A DNA stretch of 6,370 nt. Source: Chloroflexota bacterium (GTDB lineage Bacteria > Chloroflexota > Limnocylindria > QHBO01). Location of the stretch: assembly GCA_023250255.1 (NCBI GenBank), contig JAHFBB010000059.1, forward strand, positions 1 through 6,370, in the 5' to 3' direction. Positions 1 to 6,039 of this stretch are shown piece after piece; the first letter of the stretch is position 1, and each line of letters opens with the position of its first letter. The notes under the pieces are model-generated. The model made no database searches. It was not told where the DNA came from and saw only the letters and a program-made list of their open reading frames with translations. The translations under genes and the position numbers were made by a program.

Positions 1-432
1 CTCGTTGCCTGGGCCGCGGTAACCGGCACTGTTGGCCTGCCGGCTGTCGTCCTGTTCGGAATCGTCTTCTACTGGACCCCGCCCCATTTCTGGGCGTTGG
101 CTCTGCGCTATCGGTCCGACTACGAGGCCGCGGGGGTGCCGATGCTGCCGGTGGTCGCCGGCGAGGCTGAGACGGCTCGCCAGATCGTGCTGTACACCGT
201 CATCCTGGTTGGCGTGTCGCTGCTGCTCGTCCCGATCGCGGACATGGGCTGGCTGTATGCCCTGTCTGCGCTGGCGCTGGGGGTTGGCTTCCTGGTCATG
301 GCCTGGCGCATCCGTCAGCAGCCGGACAGCGGGCGAGCCGCCATATCGCTGTTTCGCTATTCAACGACCTACCTGACGCTGCTGTTCGTGGCGGTTGCGC
401 TCGACCCGTTGCTGGTGGCGCTAGTCGGCTGA
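1..432 (+). CDS. ctaB: Protoheme IX farnesyltransferase (heme O synthase), 3' part
   Basis: This is the C-terminal 143 residues of a UbiA-type membrane prenyltransferase; the reading frame is open from base 1, so the start lies outside the window. The enzyme transfers a farnesyl group to protoheme IX in the membrane, giving heme O, which is then converted to heme A for the oxidase encoded downstream. Seen in the sequence: the CtaB/CyoE hallmark YWTPPHFWALAL (fragment residues 24-35), followed by DYEAAGVPMLPVV (40-52) and several hydrophobic helices up to the end (about 61-77, 80-100 and 126-142). Family members are about 290-300 residues, so roughly half is visible. The stop (TGA, 430-432) lies inside the 3' end of the convergent ctaG, a 12-nt tail-to-tail overlap. 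Family assignment is firm; whether a ctaA gene or fusion lies upstream cannot be seen. Confidence 0.95.
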   Translation, partial: LVAWAAVTGTVGLPAVVLFGIVFYWTPPHFWALALRYRSDYEAAGVPMLPVVAGEAETARQIVLYTVILVGVSLLLVPIADMGWLYALSALALGVGFLVMAWRIRQQPDSGRAAISLFRYSTTYLTLLFVAVALDPLLVALVG

Positions 433-1386
433 CACGCGGCCGGCGGCGGCCATTTCCGCGTCCAGCCGGGCGTCCGAGCGGGCGGTCCGTCGTTGTTCGA
501 GGCTGACCCAGCCGGCTACCACCAGGCCCATGCCCACCAGGAAGGCGACGTCTCCCACGGTCCACATCAGCAGCCCGGCCAGCGCCTGGTCTTCGAGCGG
601 GGTGGGCCCCCAGGACCGCTCGACCGAGGCGTAGTGCGGGTACAGGACGACGCCGGCGGACATGATGGCGACCCCCAGGAACGAGTTCTGGGGCATGGCC
701 AGGAACAGGTAAAACAGGCGGGCTGGATGGGGCATTCGCCACGGTCCGGGGTCCGCGCCGATCACGGGGAACCAGAAGATCAGGGCTGCCCCGAGGAACA
801 CCGCGTGCTCGACCACGTGCAGGGCGGGGTTTTCCAGCGCCTGGTTGTAGAGGTCGCTGAAATGCCATCCCCAGTTCACAGCCGCGAACACCATCCAGGC
901 GAGCAGGGGGAAGGCGAGGATCCGGACCGGGCGCGAGTGCAGCCAGCTCACCAGCCGCTTGCGAGAGGGAGGCGCGACGGCACGCAGAACGGTGGTCATG
1001 GGGGCCGCCAGCAGCAGCAGGGGAGCGGCAACCAGCATAAGCAACAGGTGCTGGGCCATGTGGACCACCAGCAGGACGTCCGCATAGGTATCGATGGGAG
1101 AGAGCAGGGCGAGCACCAGTGCCGCCAACCCGCCCCAGAACGCCCATTTTCGCCGTGCCGGAACTGGGTGTCGGGGGTGACGCCGCTCGACGGTCCGGAC
1201 GAGCACCAGCCAGCCGATCCCCAGGCATGCCAGACCAATGATCGCCAGTGGCTCCCAGGTCCACGCGAACAACACTTCCGGAAGCTCGGGTTCCGGCGGG
1301 ACGGCGCCTTGAGCGGCCACGATCCCGGGCCAGCCGACCACGGCCAGCGCGGACGCGGCCAGCACGCTCAGTATTCGGCGGTGCAT
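421..1386 (-). CDS. ctaG: Cytochrome c oxidase assembly protein, Caa3_CtaG family
   Basis: This is a 321-residue polytopic membrane protein of the Caa3-type CtaG family, required for formation of active caa3 oxidase in Bacillus and thought to act in copper delivery. It is unrelated to the Cox11 proteins that are also called CtaG. Visible signatures: SPIDTYADVLLVVHMAQHLL (residues 96-115, His109 and His113), WGWHFSDLYNQAL (172-184, His175), LHVVEH (189-194, His190 and His194), NSFLGVAI (234-241), LYPHY (248-252) and LEDQALAGLLMW (264-275). These histidines lie in or near membrane helices and are plausible metal ligands. About seven helices are apparent. I chose the start at 1386 because it begins MHRR, then a hydrophobic stretch and an AxA-like site near VAAQG (residues 23-27), a good signal peptide. 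An ATG further upstream (1482) would add 32 polar residues in front of it. It lies on the strand opposite to the oxidase operon, so it is transcribed separately. Confidence 0.9.
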   Translation of the reverse strand: MHRRILSVLAASALAVVGWPGIVAAQGAVPPEPELPEVLFAWTWEPLAIIGLACLGIGWLVLVRTVERRHPRHPVPARRKWAFWGGLAALVLALLSPIDTYADVLLVVHMAQHLLLMLVAAPLLLLAAPMTTVLRAVAPPSRKRLVSWLHSRPVRILAFPLLAWMVFAAVNWGWHFSDLYNQALENPALHVVEHAVFLGAALIFWFPVIGADPGPWRMPHPARLFYLFLAMPQNSFLGVAIMSAGVVLYPHYASVERSWGPTPLEDQALAGLLMWTVGDVAFLVGMGLVVAGWVSLEQRRTARSDARLDAEMAAAGRVSAD

Positions 1387-1450
1387 GAACGCATTGTCGC
1401 CCAGCCCGCCGTGTCGGGAACATTTGGGCATCCGGCGGCGTCCAAGCGGC
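1387..1450. promoter_or_regulatory. Divergent intergenic region between ctaG and the lipoprotein gene
   Basis: These 64 nt must hold the transcription starts, or the leader ends, for ctaG (leftward) and the lipoprotein gene (rightward). On the minus strand a GACAAT (the complement of 1393-1398) sits 6 nt before the ctaG ATG and matches the -10 consensus at four of six bases. No convincing -35 box is seen, and no Shine-Dalgarno sequence precedes either start. Bases 1404-1411 (CCCGCCGT) match the outer 8 nt of the right arm of the inverted repeat in front of coxB, which may be chance at this GC content. That a promoter lies here follows from gene orientation; the exact boxes are weakly supported. 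Confidence 0.3.
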
Positions 1451-2350
1451 ATGAGCACTTCACTGGTCCTTCGACCTGCCACGTTGGCGGCCGTCCTCTT
1501 CCTTTCCGCCTGCGCCGTCGTCCCTGGTGCCGCCAGTCCGTCACCGCGGATTGATCATCCCGACGGAGACGCGCTGGTCTTCAGCGTCACCACCAGCGGT
1601 GGATTCGTCCCCGCCGATACACACCTGATCACCCTTCCCACCTTCGCGCTGACCGGAAACGGTCAGGTCATCGTGGCCGGCCCGCAGATCGAGATCTATC
1701 CCGGACCGGCCCTGCCGAATCTGCAGGTCCGCATCCTGAGCCCCGCGGGAATCCAGCGGCTGCTCGAGCGGATCATGGCTACCGGCCTGTTCGAAGCCGA
1801 CCACCAGTTCACTGCGGGCAACATGTTCGTGGCCGATGCGCCCGATACGGTGTTCACCTTTCGCGCCGACGGCCGCGAGGTTGTCACCAGCATCTATGCC
1901 CTCGGAATCGTGGGCGATGGCAATTCGCTGCCTCCATCCTTCCCGGAGGATGAGCTGGCCGCCCACGAGACCCTGAACGCCCTCGTCAGCGATCTGTCCT
2001 TCGTCGATGACCTCGTTCCGGCCACTGAGTGGCTGAGCGACTGGACCGGGTACGAGCCGGCCGCGCTGCGCCTGCTGGTGGCCAACGCCGACGATTGGAC
2101 GGGCGACGTCGATCCCGGAGAGCCGAAGGCATGGCCAGTTGCCGGCGATGCGGCTTCCTTCGGCGAACCGACCCTCATGGCCGAGAACCGATGTGGCGTT
2201 GTCAGCGGCACGGATGCACAGGCTTGGTGGGATGCCCTGGCGTCGGCCAACCAGCTGACCCAGTGGTCTTCGAACGGACACCTCTTCCAGGTAACCGTTC
2301 GACCGATCCTCCCCTATGAAGAGGCAACCTGCCCTCAACCTGAGCGCTGA
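1451..2350 (+). CDS. Predicted secreted lipoprotein of unknown function
   Basis: I do not recognise a characterised family. The product is 299 residues with a typical lipoprotein signal: short N-terminus with Arg8, hydrophobic core (residues 11-18) and lipobox LSAC with Cys21, followed by a Pro/Ser/Ala-rich linker. The mature part looks like a soluble extracytoplasmic domain. It has a beta-rich start (ALVFSVTTSGGFVP, 41-54; FALTGNGQVIVAG, 65-77; IEIYPGPALPNLQVR, 80-94), a helical piece (SPAGIQRLLERIM, 97-109) and a long acidic second half. Only two Cys remain after the lipid-anchor one (Cys248 and Cys294), possibly a disulfide. There are no CxxC, heme-binding or obvious copper motifs. The start at 1451 is chosen because it opens directly onto the signal peptide; the upstream in-frame ATG at 1385 overlaps the ctaG start and adds 22 non-signal residues. 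It sits between ctaG and coxB and reads the same way as the oxidase genes, so a role at the oxidase is possible but is only a guess from position. Confidence 0.8.
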   Translation: MSTSLVLRPATLAAVLFLSACAVVPGAASPSPRIDHPDGDALVFSVTTSGGFVPADTHLITLPTFALTGNGQVIVAGPQIEIYPGPALPNLQVRILSPAGIQRLLERIMATGLFEADHQFTAGNMFVADAPDTVFTFRADGREVVTSIYALGIVGDGNSLPPSFPEDELAAHETLNALVSDLSFVDDLVPATEWLSDWTGYEPAALRLLVANADDWTGDVDPGEPKAWPVAGDAASFGEPTLMAENRCGVVSGTDAQAWWDALASANQLTQWSSNGHLFQVTVRPILPYEEATCPQPER

Positions 2351-2370
2351 GCTCTGGGGCGCCCACCGCC

Positions 2371-2401
2371 CATGACGGCGGGTACAATGCCCGCCGTCAT
2401 G
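2371..2401. repeat. Perfect 12-bp inverted repeat over the coxB start
   Basis: The left arm CATGACGGCGGG (2371-2382) and right arm CCCGCCGTCATG (2390-2401) are exact reverse complements around a 7-nt loop TACAATG (2383-2389). The loop holds the -10-like box and the right arm ends on the coxB ATG (2399-2401). As DNA this could be an operator for a dimeric regulator that would cover the promoter. If transcribed from upstream, the RNA would form a strong GC-rich hairpin burying the start codon. No T-run follows, so a classical intrinsic terminator is unlikely. The symmetry is a direct observation; the function is inferred. Confidence 0.85.
2383..2388 (+). promoter_or_regulatory. Candidate -10 box (TACAAT) for the oxidase operon
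   Basis: TACAAT matches the bacterial -10 consensus at five of six positions and is AT-rich in a very GC-rich gap. There is no recognisable -35 at the usual distance (2360-2365 reads CGCCCA). Transcription would start about 6-8 nt downstream, around 2394-2396, only a few bases before the ATG at 2399. The mRNA would then be nearly leaderless, which agrees with the absence of any Shine-Dalgarno sequence. The box lies exactly in the loop of the 12-bp inverted repeat. Confidence 0.4.
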
Positions 2402-3424
2402 CGTCGCCCCGCCGCTCTCCTCGCCGTGCTGGTCGTCGGCCTGCTCGGCGGGTGCGCCCTGATCCCGCCGACCCCCGGCACGACCCAGGCCGATTCGGTC
2501 TACGCGCTGTACATCGTGATCTTCACCCTGGGCGCGATCGTCTTCTTCGTGGTCGAGGGATTCATCATCTACGCGGTCATTCGCTATCGCCGGCGCGACG
2601 ATCGCCTGCCCACCCAGCATCACGGCAACAACCGGGTGGAGATCATCTGGACGGTCATCCCAACGGTGATCGTCATGATCCTGTTCATCGGCTCGCTGGT
2701 GACACTTGCCTCCATCGAGCAGGAGGGCGCCGATCCGGTGAACATCGAGGTGGAGGGATTCCAATGGCAATGGGCCTTCCACTACCTCGACGAGGGAGTC
2801 ACCGTTGACGGCGGTTCGGTTGAGAACCCGCCGGTGATGGTGGTTCCGGTGAACAGACCGATTCATCTCATCCTGCACTCGGATGACGTCATTCACTCGT
2901 TCTTCGTACCGAATTTCCTGACGAAACGCGACGTCGTGCCCTTCGCCGAAGGGACGAATCCGAATGAGCTCGAGTTCACCGTCAACCGCCTCGGGACATT
3001 CCGTGGGCAATGCGCCGAGTTCTGCGGTAGAGGGCACGCCGAAATGACCTTCGTGGTGATCTCCATGGATCCTGCCGATTACGCCGACTGGGTGGTCGAG
3101 CAACGGGCGGCGGCATCGGTCGAACCCACCCCGACCATCCCTGCCGGCCTGCAGATCGTTCGGATCAGTGCCGACCAACTGGAATTCGACACCAACCTGC
3201 TGGAGGTGCCCGCGGGCGAGGACTTCGTCATCGAGTTCACCAACAACGAAGTCGATATTCCCCACAACGTGGCCATCTATGACGGGGAGGCGACGCTGTT
3301 CCAGGGTGAGTGGCTGACAGGGCCGGGTACCATCCAATACCTCGTGCCCGCCCTCGACGCCGGTGAATACACCTTCCAATGCGATGTCCACCCGTCCATG
3401 TTCGGGACGGTGACGGCCCGCTGA
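2399..3424 (+). CDS. ctaC: Cytochrome c oxidase subunit II with C-terminal cupredoxin domain
   Basis: This subunit (coxB) of 341 residues receives electrons through CuA and passes them to heme a in subunit I. In order: a lipoprotein signal with lipobox LGGC (Cys19), two membrane helices (about 36-62 and 84-106) with the E81-x2-W-T motif of the K-pathway entry, the aromatic patch FQWQWAF (121-127), and the CuA domain. All CuA ligands are present: His166, Cys205, Glu207 (backbone), Cys209, His213 and Met216. After a Pro/Thr/Ala linker (about 236-248) comes an extra domain of about 92 residues. It carries PHNV (His289) and CDVHPSM (Cys328, His331, Met334), which are complete type-1 copper ligands. 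Their spacing (39, 3, 3) equals what I recall for amicyanin. The start at 2399 is preferred over in-frame ATGs at 2372 and 2387 because MRR begins the signal. The stop overlaps the ctaD start by 1 nt (TGATG), implying coupled translation. Subunit II identity is certain; copper loading of the extra domain is inferred. Confidence 0.96.
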   Translation: MRRPAALLAVLVVGLLGGCALIPPTPGTTQADSVYALYIVIFTLGAIVFFVVEGFIIYAVIRYRRRDDRLPTQHHGNNRVEIIWTVIPTVIVMILFIGSLVTLASIEQEGADPVNIEVEGFQWQWAFHYLDEGVTVDGGSVENPPVMVVPVNRPIHLILHSDDVIHSFFVPNFLTKRDVVPFAEGTNPNELEFTVNRLGTFRGQCAEFCGRGHAEMTFVVISMDPADYADWVVEQRAAASVEPTPTIPAGLQIVRISADQLEFDTNLLEVPAGEDFVIEFTNNEVDIPHNVAIYDGEATLFQGEWLTGPGTIQYLVPALDAGEYTFQCDVHPSMFGTVTAR

Positions 3425-5082
3425 TGGCCACCACCACCCTGGCTCCCGAAGCCCCTGCCTACCAACGGTCGTGGGTGATCGAATGGCTCACCACCGTCGA
3501 CCATAAGAAGATCGGGATCCTGTACATCCTCAACTCGTTTGTGTTCTTCTTCGGCGCCGGAATCCTGGCCCTGCTCGTGCGCAGCGAGCTCGCGGTCCCC
3601 GGACTCCAGATCCTCGACGAGTCGACCTTCAACCAGGCGTTCACCATGCACGGCACCCTGATGGTCTTCCTGTTCATCGTGCCCATGATGTCTGGCTTCG
3701 GGAACTACATCGTCCCGCTCCAGCTCGGTGCGCCGGACATGGCCTTCCCCCGGATCAACGCCCTGTCGTTCTGGATGCTGCCCCTCGGTGGGCTGCTGCT
3801 CATCTCCGGCTACCTGTTCGGTGGGGCAGCTGCCGGCGGCTGGACCGGCTACAACCCGCTCACCCAGGAACGGTTCTCGCCGGGCGTGGGGATGGACCTG
3901 TGGATCATGGGTCTGACAGTGGTCGGGACGGCCTCGATCCTGGGATCGGTGAACTTCATCACCACCATTTTCAAGATGCGCGCGCCGGGGATGTCGCTCT
4001 TCCGGATGCCCATCTTCACCTGGACGATCCTCGTCACCCAGACGCTCATCCTGCTGGCCACTCCGGTCCTGGCTGCCGGGCTGATTGCGCTGTTCATCGA
4101 CCGCAACTACGGCGGATCGTTCTTTGATCCATCGGTCGGCGGGGACCCAATCCTCTGGCAACACGTGTTCTGGTTCTTCGGCCATCCCGAGGTGTACATC
4201 GTCATCCTGCCGGCCCTGGGCGTGGTCAGCGAGATCCTGCCGGTATTCAGCCGCAAGCCGCTCTTCGGGTATCACGCGTTCGTGTACGCCACGGTTGCCA
4301 TCGGTCTGTTGAGCTTCAGCGTGTGGGCCCACCACATGTTCACCACCGGGGTCGTTTTCCTGCCGTTCTTCACCTTCATGACCGCGCTCATTGCGGTTCC
4401 GACCGGGGTGAAGATGTTCAACTGGATGGCTACCCTGTGGCGCGGATCACTGGTCTTCGCCACCCCCATGCTGTTTGCCCTGGGCCTGATCAGCATGTTC
4501 CTGATCGGAGGGATCAGCGGCGTGATGATGGCCTCGGCGCCGATCGACTTCCACCTGCAGGACACGTACTTCGCGGTCGCGCACCTGCACTACGTCTTCT
4601 TTGGTGGTGCGGCGTTCGGCGTGTTCGCCGCCACCTACTACTGGTTCCCGAAGATGACCGGGCGTCGGCTCAATGAATTCGTCGGCAAGATCCACTTCGG
4701 CCTGATCTTCCTGGGCTTCAACCTTGCCTTCTTCCCGATGCACGAACTGGGGATCCAGGGCATGCCCCGGCGGATTGCCGACTACAGCCCCGATGCCGGC
4801 TGGACGGTCATGAACATGCTCTCGACCGGCGGCGCCTTCCTCATCGCCCTCTCGATGATCCCGTTCGTGGTCAACGTGGTGGCAACCCTGATCAACGGCG
4901 AGCGGGTCGGCGATGATCCGTGGGAGGGCAACACTCTCGAGTGGGCAACGTCTTCGCCGCCGCCGGCCTACAACTTCGACCGCCTGCCGCCCATTCGCAG
5001 CGAGCGACCGATGTTCGATCTGCGCCATAAGCACGACCCTGCCGTTCACCACGAACTCGCCACGGCCGAGGCCGAGTCATGA
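3424..5082 (+). CDS. ctaD: Cytochrome c oxidase subunit I (heme a/a3-CuB)
   Basis: This is the 552-residue catalytic, proton-pumping subunit that reduces O2 to water, in the inner membrane. All ligands are visible. The low-spin heme a ligands are His76 (TMHGTLM) and His389. Heme a3 is bound by His387 (AHLHYV). CuB is bound by His254 (GHPEVY), His303 and His304 (WAHHMF), with Tyr258 as the expected cross-linked tyrosine. D-pathway residues Asp105 (GAPDMAFPR), Asn94 and Glu256 in HPEVY, and K-pathway Lys330 (PTGVKMF), mark it as A1 family, a canonical pumping oxidase rather than a B- or C-type. About twelve helices are present, and the length is usual for the family. A polar C-terminal tail (about 500-552) is rich in Pro, His and acidic residues. 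The start at 3424 overlaps the coxB stop; an in-frame ATG at 3379 would intrude into coxB codons for the cupredoxin. The stop overlaps the ctaE start (ATGA). No defect is seen. Confidence 0.98.
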   Translation: MATTTLAPEAPAYQRSWVIEWLTTVDHKKIGILYILNSFVFFFGAGILALLVRSELAVPGLQILDESTFNQAFTMHGTLMVFLFIVPMMSGFGNYIVPLQLGAPDMAFPRINALSFWMLPLGGLLLISGYLFGGAAAGGWTGYNPLTQERFSPGVGMDLWIMGLTVVGTASILGSVNFITTIFKMRAPGMSLFRMPIFTWTILVTQTLILLATPVLAAGLIALFIDRNYGGSFFDPSVGGDPILWQHVFWFFGHPEVYIVILPALGVVSEILPVFSRKPLFGYHAFVYATVAIGLLSFSVWAHHMFTTGVVFLPFFTFMTALIAVPTGVKMFNWMATLWRGSLVFATPMLFALGLISMFLIGGISGVMMASAPIDFHLQDTYFAVAHLHYVFFGGAAFGVFAATYYWFPKMTGRRLNEFVGKIHFGLIFLGFNLAFFPMHELGIQGMPRRIADYSPDAGWTVMNMLSTGGAFLIALSMIPFVVNVVATLINGERVGDDPWEGNTLEWATSSPPPAYNFDRLPPIRSERPMFDLRHKHDPAVHHELATAEAES

Positions 5083-5684
5083 CCTCCACCACCGCCGGCG
5101 AACGCACGCCGCCCGCCCGCCACGAGGCCGGCCTGCCGCTGGCCCTGGTCGGGATGCTGCTGTTCATCTCGAGCGAGGTCATGTTCTTCGGGGGCCTGTT
5201 CGCGACCTATTTCTCGGCCCGCGCCGGCTTCCCCGGGGAGTGGGGTGCCCAGTCCATGGGTGCGCCGGAACTGGAAATCCTGCCGATTGCGCTGCCCATC
5301 ACCCTGATCCTGATGACGTCGAGTTTCACGATGCATTTCGCCGTGCAGGCCATCCGCCACGACCGGGTTGGCGCCATGCGCTTCTGGCTGGCCATCACCC
5401 TGCTGCTGGGCGTGACCTTCCTCATCGGCCAGGTATACGACTACACGACTCTGGGCTTCGGCATTTCCGACGGGGTGTTCGGGACGGTGTTCTATGCACT
5501 GACCGGGTTCCACGGTGCGCACGTCTTCGGCGGGGCGATTGGCCTGACCATCCTGGTGGCGCGCGCGGCCGGTGGACAGTTCTCGTCTCGCAATCACGTC
5601 GCCGTCGAGGCGGTGAGTTTCTACTGGCACTTCGTGGACGTGGTCTGGATCGGCCTGTTCCTGACCCTGTACTTCCTGCGCTAG
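5079..5684 (+). CDS. ctaE: Cytochrome c oxidase subunit III
   Basis: This 201-residue membrane subunit binds subunit I and stabilises turnover of the oxidase; it has no redox centre. It is the short, five-helix bacterial form lacking the first two helices of the mitochondrial type. Characteristic segments are LFISSEVMFFGGLFATYF (residues 28-45, with Glu33 equivalent to the conserved DCCD-reactive glutamate), a histidine-containing SSFTMHFA (81-88), FYALTGFHGAHV (138-149) and the terminal FYWHFVDVVWI (181-191). The start codon shares ATGA with the ctaD stop, a 4-nt overlap typical of coupled translation, and the N-terminal 18 residues are polar and cytoplasmic as expected. It ends 4 nt before the next gene. 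Confidence 0.96.
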   Translation: MTSTTAGERTPPARHEAGLPLALVGMLLFISSEVMFFGGLFATYFSARAGFPGEWGAQSMGAPELEILPIALPITLILMTSSFTMHFAVQAIRHDRVGAMRFWLAITLLLGVTFLIGQVYDYTTLGFGISDGVFGTVFYALTGFHGAHVFGGAIGLTILVARAAGGQFSSRNHVAVEAVSFYWHFVDVVWIGLFLTLYFLR

Positions 5685-5688
5685 GCAC

Positions 5689-6039
5689 ATGACCGACACC
5701 CAATTCGGCTATCTCATCCTTGGCGCGGGAATCGTCCTGGTCCTGGGTCTGGTGTATGCCGCGGCATCCCGGGGCAGTCGGCCCCACCTGACGCCGCCGG
5801 CGGGTGTCCACCTTCCCCCGCCGAGCTGGCTCCCGTTCCAGTTCGCCGCAGCCGCCGCACTCCTTGGTGGCGGGCTGGCGTTTCGACCGGACGACCAGAT
5901 CGCGAACTGGTTCCTGCTCGTTCCGGGCCTGATCCTGTTCATCCTGACCGCGGTGGGCTGGATCCGGGCCGCGGGCCGGGAATGGCACGAAACCGAGGAC
6001 GGTCCATCGCATGGATCCGGGCACGGAGCCCCTCACTGA
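5689..6039 (+). CDS. Small membrane protein, probable cytochrome c oxidase subunit IV
   Basis: The product is 116 residues with three hydrophobic helices (about 7-26, 49-65 and 73-92) and polar ends. Between helices 1 and 2 is a Pro-rich loop, HLPPPSWLP (41-49), and after helix 3 comes GWIRAAGREW (90-99). This PPS-W-P then G-W-x-R-x-A pattern resembles the small subunit IV proteins found after ctaE in several bacterial oxidase operons, though I judge it by pattern memory rather than by alignment. Its position, 4 nt after ctaE and in the same direction, supports a structural or assembly role in the oxidase. The C-terminal tail has four histidines (100, 108, 112, 116) with Gly and acidic residues. 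Residues 108-116 are encoded within the overlap with the next gene. An unrelated small membrane protein is the alternative. Confidence 0.65.
   Translation: MTDTQFGYLILGAGIVLVLGLVYAAASRGSRPHLTPPAGVHLPPPSWLPFQFAAAAALLGGGLAFRPDDQIANWFLLVPGLILFILTAVGWIRAAGREWHETEDGPSHGSGHGAPH
5995..5999 (+). promoter_or_regulatory. Possible ribosome binding site for the tlpA/resA-like gene
   Basis: GAGGA lies 11 nt before the ATG at 6011, inside the end of the preceding gene. It supports the otherwise unusual 29-nt overlapping start. The spacing is slightly long and the core is short. Confidence 0.35.

Noticed and set aside
296..1423. 375-codon minus-strand frame in a different phase from ctaG
   Set aside because: It is Arg/Pro/Gly-rich, without membrane or domain pattern, and overlaps ctaB and the true ctaG frame.
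1385..1450. Upstream ATG extension of the lipoprotein gene
   Set aside because: It would add 22 polar, Arg/Pro-rich residues in front of a good lipoprotein signal and overlap the ctaG start codon.
1387..1482. Upstream ATG extension of ctaG
   Set aside because: It adds 32 polar residues before a good signal peptide and would overlap the start of the divergent lipoprotein gene.
493..1554. 353-codon open frame on the plus strand over ctaG
   Set aside because: Its translation is a biased His/Gln/Gly/Pro/Arg composition without domains, while the opposite strand encodes clear CtaG motifs.
2357..2364. GGGCGCCC palindrome after the lipoprotein stop
   Set aside because: It is too short, has no loop and no T-run, and is expected often in GC-rich DNA; not a convincing terminator or operator.
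2371..2401. Reading the 12-bp inverted repeat as an intrinsic terminator
   Set aside because: The right arm is followed at once by coding sequence of coxB with no T-rich tract.
1541..3391. 616-codon open frame on the minus strand
   Set aside because: It is antisense to the lipoprotein gene and coxB, is rich in Arg, Gly, His, Asp and Glu with no family signature, and covers two well-supported genes. It is a high-GC shadow frame.
3277..4335. 352-codon minus-strand frame within ctaD
   Set aside because: It is a polar, low-information composition antisense to the catalytic core of subunit I; no start context or family match.
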